DNA of 5,191 nt, taken from positions 1 to 5,191 of the forward strand of contig CAZPFS010000054.1 in the NCBI GenBank assembly GCA_964585925.1. Direction: 5' to 3'. Position 1 is the first letter of the stretch; every line of letters begins with the position of its first letter. This DNA is from JAAZLS01 sp964585925 (lineage in GTDB: Bacteria > Bacillota > Dethiobacteria > DTU022). The translations under genes and the position numbers were made by a program. Positions 1-5,191 of the stretch are shown here, piece after piece. The notes beneath the pieces are model-generated. The model was not told the DNA's origin. It searched no databases and was given only the letters and a program-made list of their open reading frames with translations.

Positions 1-593
1 GCGCCGTGCGGGGGCCCAGCGGCTCGGGCAAATCGACCCTGCTCCATATTCTGGGGGGCCTGGAGTACCCCACCTCGGGAAAAGTCTACTACCGGGGGGA
101 GGATCTCTTTGCCTACAACGATAACCAGCTCTCCATTTTACGTCGGCGCCGCTTCGGCTTCGTCTTCCAGGCCTACAACCTGGTGCAGGAACTGACCGCC
201 CACGAGAATATTTTGCTGCCGGTGCTCCTGGACAAAAAAAAGCCCGACGAAAAACATATCGCCATGCTGATCGAGATCCTGGGCCTGGGCGACCGGCTCG
301 ATCACCTGCCGGTGGCCCTCTCCGGCGGCCAGCAGCAGCGGGTGGCCATCGCCCGGGCCCTGGCCAACAAACCAGCCGTTCTCCTGGCCGACGAGCCCAC
401 CGGCAACCTGGACGGGAAGTCGGGCCAGGAAGTGCTGGCTCTCCTGAAATATGCCAGCCGGGAGCTGGGGGTAACCCTGGTGCTGTTGACCCACGATCTG
501 AACATCGCCGAGCAGGCGGAGCGGATCATCACCCTGGAGGACGGGGCGATTGTCCACGACAGCGCGGCGAGGGATGACGGCGATGGAGCCTAA
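1..593 (+). CDS. ABC transporter ATP-binding protein, MacB/LolD/FtsE type (5' end missing)
   Basis: This is the cytoplasmic ATPase subunit that hydrolyses ATP to drive the FtsX-type permeases encoded next to it. The reading frame is already open at base 3, so the N-terminus (about 35-45 residues including the A-loop, judging from family length) lies left of the window; GTG 6 is inside the gene and is not the start. Counting from codon 6, the visible motifs are Walker A GPSGSGKST (bases 12-38), Q-loop FVFQ (Q55), signature LSGGQQQR (residues 105-112), Walker B VLLADE (D129/E130, bases 390-395), D-loop GNLD and H-loop LTHD (H163). All are intact, so the protein should be active. The phrases FVFQAYNLV, ELTAHENILLP and DEPTGNLD are typical of the MacB/LolD/FtsE subfamily. 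The gene ends with a short acidic tail at TAA 591-593 and overlaps the first permease by 11 nt, which suggests translational coupling. The family assignment is firm; the substrate is unknown. Confidence 0.96.
   Translation, partial: AVRGPSGSGKSTLLHILGGLEYPTSGKVYYRGEDLFAYNDNQLSILRRRRFGFVFQAYNLVQELTAHENILLPVLLDKKKPDEKHIAMLIEILGLGDRLDHLPVALSGGQQQRVAIARALANKPAVLLADEPTGNLDGKSGQEVLALLKYASRELGVTLVLLTHDLNIAEQAERIITLEDGAIVHDSAARDDGDGA
569..573 (+). promoter_or_regulatory. Shine-Dalgarno site for the first permease, inside the ATPase gene
   Basis: GAGGG lies 9 nt before ATG 583, a workable spacing. It directly abuts the alternative ATG at 574, too close to serve that codon. This site, together with alignment to the downstream paralogue, decides the start at 583. 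Confidence 0.6.
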
Positions 594-2357
594 ACTGAGC
601 ATCAGCACCGTCGCCCTGGGCAATCTCCGCCGTCGGCGGGGGCGCTACCTGCTGCTGATCACCGGCATCGTGCTGGCGATCTACTTTGTAGCTACCGCCC
701 TGCTTTTCGGAGCCACCATGTTCACCTCGCTTAAGGAGCGGCATTACCACCATAACGGCAGGCAGGATGCAATCATCTTCAACTGCCGGGAGGCGCCGCT
801 AAGCGAGCTCCTCTCAAAAGGAATTTTCTCCGAGTACGGGACAGCCGAAACCTTGGGCTACGTCCTGCCCGATGGTCAAAGTATGCAAAACGGCTTCTCC
901 ATCGCCCGTTTTGATGAAAGCGCCCTCAAACTGGCCGGCAAAGATCTGCTCAGCGGCCGACTTCCTGAAAAAAGCGGTGAAATCGCCTTGGAGCAAAGCA
1001 CCCTGGCCCGGCTGCGCTTAGATGCCCAGGTGGGTGACCAGGTCACCTTGACCCTGCTCATCCCCGACGGCACCGATTTCCTGGAGGGGCTGGTCCAAAA
1101 AAATTATACCCTGGTGGGCATTCTCAGCGATAAGCTGATCTATCTGCATAATCGCCTCGGCCTGGAACGGCCCGCCTACCGCGATCCCCCCGCCGGCTTG
1201 CTGGCAGAAAGCGAGCCGATCGAAGCCGGCGGCCGGCCGGTGGTGAGCTGCTACGGGACCCTCAGCGGAAAGGCCAAGGATTCCTACGAACAGCTCGAAA
1301 TGTTTTGTAACGAAAATGAACTGCTCAATGATTGGGGCATGGCCGATCTTGCCCCGACCCGCTATCAGTTTCCAGGGGATAACTTCGGCAACGACAGCTC
1401 CGACGATATTATGATCACCTCTATTCTCCTGATCGTGATCACCTTGGTCCTGGTGAGCGCGGCCTGCTTAGGGATCATCAACGCCTTTGCCGCCGACCTG
1501 GAATCGAGGCGCCGGCAGATCGGCCTCTTCCGCGCCGTGGGGGCCACCAGGAAGCAGATCAAGCAAGTCTTCGGCCGGGAGGCGCTCCTGCTCTCCATCC
1601 TTTCCATCCCCCCCGCCCTGGCTCTGGCCTGCCTCACGGTCTGGGGAATCAGCAAGGTTCTGGGCAGCGGCTACACCTTTCGCCCCAGCGCCCTGATCAT
1701 CTTCGGCTTAGCCGCCGCCGGCCTGCTCTGCGTTCAGTTGGCCGCCTCCCTCCCCCTGGGCAGGGCCTCCCGGATACCGCCCCTGCAGGCCATCCGCAAT
1801 GTGGATCTTTTCCGCAGGGCCCGGCGGAGCCGCCTGCAAAGCCAGGCTGCCTTTGATGTCCCCCGGCTGATCGCCCTTCGCCAGCGCCTCCTTTACCCGC
1901 ACCGGCAGACCGGCATTACGGTGATTCTGGCTCTAAGTATCGTCCTCGTTTCGCTGGCGGTGTTCGCCCTCACCCCGGTCCTAAAGGAAATCGATTACGA
2001 TTACGGATGCGATTTTGTCTTAAGAACACAGGGATCCTGGCACGATTGGCTGATGGAGTACAACCTGAACCTGCCGGGGATCACCGAGCAGGACAAGGCG
2101 GAGGCGACCGCTCTGTCCGGCGTAAAAGAAGTTGCCGGGGAGAAGAATCTTCAGGTCAAGATCCTGCCTGAGAAGATTACGCCTTACATTATTGACAGCG
2201 GCTACGACCGCTTTGATTATCTCTCTCCGGAACAACAGGGTGAATATTTAAATATTTATGATGACCCGTCCCGAAATGAGCGCCTTTCGATTCAATACCG
2301 CAACTACCAGGAATTTAAGGCCAAGTACGGCTACAACAGCGATTTTTTATCCGTGGA
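583..2357 (+). repeat. Tandem gene duplication, unit 1 (visible homologous part)
   Basis: Bases 583-2357 are homologous along their length to 3414-5191. Within the first part the offset is exactly 2831 bases (for example GGCATCGTGCTGG at 664 and 3495); a net 3-codon insertion in unit 2 makes it 2840 around GAATC at 1501 and 4341. The repeat presumably spans the whole 2.8-kb gene, but unit 2 is cut by the window edge. Confidence 0.9.
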
Positions 2358-3393
2358 CTGCTGCGGCGCCGACGAAATCCTGGTCAAAAAGCTTACCCCC
2401 TTCGTCGTTTCCGGCCAAATCAACCTGGATAAACTTAACGCCGGCGAAGAGATCCTGATCATCGCTCCGGAAGTATATGGTTTTATTTATGAAGAGCATG
2501 ATGGCTCCGCCAGTTGGAGCTATCGCTACAAACTGGACCCCCACACTACCTACAGCTCCATTGGCCGAAATGATATGTTTGCAGCCGGCGATCGGCTTGC
2601 CTTAAGCCTGCTTTATAACAACAGCCCGGGAGGCCGCCCCGACGGGCCGCAGGAATACCACGCCGACGACAGCCGCAAACTGCCCGATGATGTGATCCGC
2701 ATCGACAAAACAGTGAATATCGGGGCAATTTTAACACCGGAGGCCGGCGACAAATACCTGGCCAGCAGCTTTTCCAGCTATTTCTATCCCCAAGTAGGCA
2801 ATATCGTCACCACTACCGCCGGACTGCAGGCACTGGGCTTCGATCTGCCCTACAGCGCGCTGGCGGTTACCCTGAGCGAAAGCCCCGACCAGGCCCTGGA
2901 GGAATATCTGGAGGCGAATTTGGCGCTGATCGCCGCCCGCACCACCGGCACAAATTTAACCTCCTATCTGGCTCTGACCCGGGAGAACCGGCGAAACTTC
3001 TTCGGTCTGCTCATCGCCACCGCCGCCATTTTGATCCTTTTTTTCGCCATCTGCACCAGCATGATCAACAACGCCTTATCGGCCCGCATCCGGGCCGGCC
3101 GCCGCGAGATCGGCACCCTGCGGGCGGTGGGCGCCTCCAGCCGGGAGATCGAGCTTTCCTACCGCCGGCAGCTGCTTTCCATGTTTGCCTGGGGGACCAT
3201 CGGCGGTCTGGTAGCGGAACTGGCCTTCTGCGGGTGGCTGCTCAAAACCCAGGAAGGTTTTGCCGATTTCGTGCCGATCTGGCAACCCCTTTTATTCGTG
3301 GCCCTCATTTTCGGGATCGGTTACCTGAACCTGCGCTCAAAAACAGGGACTATTTTCAGGGAGAGCATTGTGGAAAATATCCGTGAACTGTAA
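583..3393 (+). CDS. FtsX-type ABC transporter permease with two FtsX modules (936 aa)
   Basis: Inner-membrane permease subunit, the likely partner of the ATPase just upstream. I chose ATG 583 because it has a GAGGG site at 9 nt and because MEPKLSIST then aligns without gaps to MNRKFSIST at the start of the downstream paralogue. TTG 550 and ATG 574 are in frame but less likely. By eye the order is: basic N-terminus (RRRRGR, 16-21); TM1 22-46; extracytoplasmic domain 47-277; TM2 278-303; cytoplasmic loop with LESRRRQIGLFRAVGAT (306-322); TM3 334-357; TM4 369-391; linker ending PPLQAIR (399-405); TM5 444-467; second extracytoplasmic domain 468-805; TM6 806-830; loop AGRREIGTLRAVGAS (838-852); TM7 864-886; TM8 897-916; end ENIREL. 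The two xIGxxRAVGAx loops are the expected ATPase-contact sites of FtsX cores, so the protein is two FtsX modules in one chain. In this family ATP hydrolysis usually drives movement of the extracytoplasmic domains instead of transport through a central pore. Candidate roles are peptide or antibiotic export or resistance, or lipid/lipoprotein handling; the sequence does not choose between them. Confidence 0.94.
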   Translation: MEPKLSISTVALGNLRRRRGRYLLLITGIVLAIYFVATALLFGATMFTSLKERHYHHNGRQDAIIFNCREAPLSELLSKGIFSEYGTAETLGYVLPDGQSMQNGFSIARFDESALKLAGKDLLSGRLPEKSGEIALEQSTLARLRLDAQVGDQVTLTLLIPDGTDFLEGLVQKNYTLVGILSDKLIYLHNRLGLERPAYRDPPAGLLAESEPIEAGGRPVVSCYGTLSGKAKDSYEQLEMFCNENELLNDWGMADLAPTRYQFPGDNFGNDSSDDIMITSILLIVITLVLVSAACLGIINAFAADLESRRRQIGLFRAVGATRKQIKQVFGREALLLSILSIPPALALACLTVWGISKVLGSGYTFRPSALIIFGLAAAGLLCVQLAASLPLGRASRIPPLQAIRNVDLFRRARRSRLQSQAAFDVPRLIALRQRLLYPHRQTGITVILALSIVLVSLAVFALTPVLKEIDYDYGCDFVLRTQGSWHDWLMEYNLNLPGITEQDKAEATALSGVKEVAGEKNLQVKILPEKITPYIIDSGYDRFDYLSPEQQGEYLNIYDDPSRNERLSIQYRNYQEFKAKYGYNSDFLSVDCCGADEILVKKLTPFVVSGQINLDKLNAGEEILIIAPEVYGFIYEEHDGSASWSYRYKLDPHTTYSSIGRNDMFAAGDRLALSLLYNNSPGGRPDGPQEYHADDSRKLPDDVIRIDKTVNIGAILTPEAGDKYLASSFSSYFYPQVGNIVTTTAGLQALGFDLPYSALAVTLSESPDQALEEYLEANLALIAARTTGTNLTSYLALTRENRRNFFGLLIATAAILILFFAICTSMINNALSARIRAGRREIGTLRAVGASSREIELSYRRQLLSMFAWGTIGGLVAELAFCGWLLKTQEGFADFVPIWQPLLFVALIFGIGYLNLRSKTGTIFRESIVENIREL

Positions 3394-3397
3394 GGGG

Positions 3398-3406
3398 AAG
3401 GGGGGG
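3398..3406 (+). promoter_or_regulatory. Strong Shine-Dalgarno site for the second permease
   Basis: AAGGGGGGG lies 7 nt before ATG 3414, within the 20-nt gap after the first permease's TAA (3391-3393). The gap has no room for a promoter and no hairpin or T-run, so the second permease is most likely read from the same transcript but initiated independently at this site. Confidence 0.8.
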
Positions 3407-3413
3407 ATAAGCG

Positions 3414-5191
3414 ATGAATCGTAAATTTTCCATCAGCACCATCGCCCTGGGCAACCTGCGCCGGCGGCGCCGGCAATATATCTTGTTGGCCGTGGGCATC
3501 GTGCTGGCAATCTACTTTGTGGCGGCGGCGCTGCTCTTCGCCGACACCATGTTCAGCTCGCTCAAAGAGCAACACTGCAACCGCCTGGGGAGCCAGGATG
3601 CGGTGATCTTCCACTGCCGGGATCTGCCCCTGGAGGAACTGATCAGCGCCGGCCTTTTTACCAGGTACGGCAAAGCGGAGATACTGGGCTACGTCCTTCC
3701 CGACGGCCAAAGCCGGGAGAACGGCTTCTCCGTGGCCCGCTTCGATGAGACGGCCCGGGAGCTTGTCTGCCGTGAGCCCCTGGAAGGCCGGCTTCCCGAG
3801 AAAGCCGGCGAGATCGCCCTGGAGCGAAGCATTCTGGCCCGGCTGCGCACCAAGATCCAGGTTGGCGAGCAGATCACTTTGACCCTGGCCATCCCCGACG
3901 GGACCTCCTTCCTGGAAAAACCGGTGAAAAAAAGCTATACCCTGGTGGGCCTCCTGGCCGATAAATATATTTACCTCAACCGCTGGGGGAACACCTCCCC
4001 CGCCTACCGCGACTACCCGGCAGGGGTGCTGGCGGCTGACGAGATGATCGGGCCCGGCGGCAAAGAGGTGGTGAACTGTTACGGGATCTACGGAGCCGGC
4101 GGGGGAAACCTCTTCGCGCATCTGGACGAGTTCCTGCAGGAGTACGGGATCATCGGCGAATACGGCCGGCCCGCTCTGGATCAGACCCGCTACCAGCTCT
4201 TCGGCGGCAATTACTACGGCGGCGACTACAGCGCCGGCAGTCAATCGATCGCGGCCACCTCCATCTTTTTCATGATCATCTTTTTTGTCCTGGTGGGAGC
4301 GGCCTGCCTGGGAATCATCAACTCCTTTGCCGGCAATCTGGAATCTAGGCGGCGCCAGATCGGCCTCTTTAGGGCCGTGGGGGCTACCCAAAAACAGATC
4401 CGCCGGATCTTCGGCCGGGAGGCTCTCCTGCTCGCCCTGATCTCCATCCCCCCGGGGCTGGCTCTGGCCGCGCTCACCGTCTGGGGAATCGCCCGGGTGC
4501 TGGGAGATAGCTACCTCTTTCAGCCGAATCTCTTGGCCCTGATAGCAATAGCCTTCGCCGGAATGCTCTGCGTGCTCCTGGCCGCCTCCCTCCCGCTGCG
4601 CAAAGCCTCCCGCATACCACCCCTGCAGACCATCCGCAACGCGGCTCTGACCCGCAAGATGAAGCACAGCCGGCTGCCGAGCAGAGCCTTCTTTGATCTG
4701 CCCCGACTGATCGCCGGGCGCCAGCGCACCCTCTACAAAAGCCGGCAGGCCGGGATCACCACCATGCTCGCCGTAAGCATCGTCCTTCTCTCCCTGGTCT
4801 CGCTGGCGGCGGCGCCGCTGCTGAGCGAGGCCGTTCACGATTACGGCTATGACTATACCCTCAGAAAAGAAAGGGTGACCATGAACTGGATGGTGGAAGA
4901 TAACCCCCACCGGCCGGGGATCAGCGAACAGGACCGGGCGGAGGCGGCCGCCCTGCCCGGCGTAAAAATGGTCAGCGGTGAAAAGATCCTGCGGGTGAAG
5001 CTGCTGGTAGACCGGGTCACCTCCTACATTCTGAACAGCGGGTTCTGGCGCTTTGATTACCTCACTCCTGAGCCGAATTATCTTTCTGCCGAGGAAAATC
5101 CCGATTTAGATCCATGGCATTTGAAAGAGTACAAAAACTATCTGGCCAGCAAAACCAAATACGGCTACGCCGAGGATTACCTGACCGTGGA
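3414..5191 (+). CDS. FtsX-type ABC transporter permease, paralogue of the preceding gene (3' end missing)
   Basis: Second membrane subunit of the same transporter. The frame from ATG 3414 is open without a stop or frameshift for 592 codons to the window edge; a full gene should be near 930-940 codons if it matches its neighbour. By eye: basic N-terminus (RRRRRQ, 16-21); TM1 22-45; first extracytoplasmic domain to about 278; TM2 279-304; ATPase-contact loop LESRRRQIGLFRAVGAT (309-325); TM3 337-360; TM4 373-394; linker ending PPLQTIR (402-408); TM5 448-470; then the start of the second extracytoplasmic domain. It matches the upstream permease throughout: about 69 of the first 100 residues and 41 of 51 around the contact loop are identical (my count). 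The least similar stretches are in the extracytoplasmic domains, for example residues 225-270 (Gly/Tyr-rich GGNYYGGDYSAG here). The second FtsX module is not visible and is expected beyond the edge. A heterodimer with the first permease, as in LolC/LolE, is the simplest reading. Confidence 0.93.
   Translation, partial: MNRKFSISTIALGNLRRRRRQYILLAVGIVLAIYFVAAALLFADTMFSSLKEQHCNRLGSQDAVIFHCRDLPLEELISAGLFTRYGKAEILGYVLPDGQSRENGFSVARFDETARELVCREPLEGRLPEKAGEIALERSILARLRTKIQVGEQITLTLAIPDGTSFLEKPVKKSYTLVGLLADKYIYLNRWGNTSPAYRDYPAGVLAADEMIGPGGKEVVNCYGIYGAGGGNLFAHLDEFLQEYGIIGEYGRPALDQTRYQLFGGNYYGGDYSAGSQSIAATSIFFMIIFFVLVGAACLGIINSFAGNLESRRRQIGLFRAVGATQKQIRRIFGREALLLALISIPPGLALAALTVWGIARVLGDSYLFQPNLLALIAIAFAGMLCVLLAASLPLRKASRIPPLQTIRNAALTRKMKHSRLPSRAFFDLPRLIAGRQRTLYKSRQAGITTMLAVSIVLLSLVSLAAAPLLSEAVHDYGYDYTLRKERVTMNWMVEDNPHRPGISEQDRAEAAALPGVKMVSGEKILRVKLLVDRVTSYILNSGFWRFDYLTPEPNYLSAEENPDLDPWHLKEYKNYLASKTKYGYAEDYLTV
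3414..5191 (+). repeat. Tandem gene duplication, unit 2 (truncated by window edge)
   Basis: Direct-repeat partner of 583-2357, beginning at the start codon and still alignable at the last base (both end ...GTGGA). Divergence is substantial at the DNA level and is broken up codon by codon, so the duplication is not recent and both copies have been kept as working reading frames. Confidence 0.88.

Noticed and set aside
550..582. N-terminal extension of the first permease from TTG 550
   Set aside because: The 11 extra residues overlap the ATPase tail, have no match in the paralogue, and TTG is a weak start; ATG 583 has the better-spaced ribosome site.
138..623. 161-codon minus-strand open frame opposite the ATPase
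   Set aside because: Shadow of the ABC ATPase motifs on the other strand; no convincing ribosome site or family resemblance.
1487..1696. Short plus-strand open frame within the first permease
   Set aside because: Out-of-frame reading of the conserved FtsX core; Arg/Ser/Pro-rich product with no signal of its own.
2236..2262. AT-rich palindrome-like run (TATTTAAATATTTATG) as a regulatory or insertion site
   Set aside because: It lies in frame inside the permease coding sequence and reads normally as EYLNIYD; no flanking duplication or interruption relative to the paralogue.
3394..3413. Possible terminator or promoter between the two permeases
   Set aside because: Only 20 nt, with no inverted repeat, T-run or -10/-35 pair; the G-rich run is explained as a ribosome-binding site.
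3321..4910. Long (529-codon) open frame on the minus strand opposite the second permease
   Set aside because: It is antisense to a clear coding gene and crosses the gap between the genes. Its product is rich in Gly, Gln, Ala and Asp with no recognisable domain. The equivalent frame opposite the first permease is broken by stops, and shared wording between the two antisense frames is explained by the sense-strand homology. GC-rich codon use commonly leaves such frames open.

Overview
The window looks like part of one plus-strand operon for an ABC transporter of the MacB/LolCDE/FtsX type (type VII, 'mechanotransmission'). It holds the 3' part of an ATP-binding subunit gene, one complete 936-residue FtsX-type permease gene, and the first 592 codons of a second permease gene that runs off the right edge. 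The two permease genes are clearly paralogous and lie head to tail, so most of the window is an old tandem gene duplication.

Layout: the ATPase occupies 1-593 and lacks its N-terminus because of the window edge. The first permease most likely starts at ATG 583, overlapping the ATPase end by 11 nt, and ends at 3393. A 20-nt gap carries a very strong Shine-Dalgarno sequence. The second permease starts at ATG 3414 and is still open at 5191. No RNA gene, mobile element, CRISPR array, promoter or terminator was seen. Coding density is essentially 100%, and there is no gene-free stretch longer than 20 nt.

How the parts fit: the ATPase has all the ABC catalytic motifs. Each permease begins with a basic N-terminus and TM1, followed by a large extracytoplasmic domain and a three-helix FtsX core. 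The complete permease then repeats that plan (TM5, a second large extracytoplasmic domain, a second three-helix FtsX core), giving about 8 predicted TM helices. The likely complex is an ATPase dimer driving a permease heterodimer, or alternative homodimers. The substrate cannot be read from the sequence, and no accessory gene (two-component system, periplasmic adaptor, lipoprotein) lies inside the window.

Organism: composition is mostly GC-rich (about 62-67% in hand-counted permease-core segments), with G-rich Shine-Dalgarno sites and tightly packed genes. A GC-rich anaerobic Firmicutes/Clostridia-type bacterium would fit, but this is a weak inference from style, not from a marker gene.
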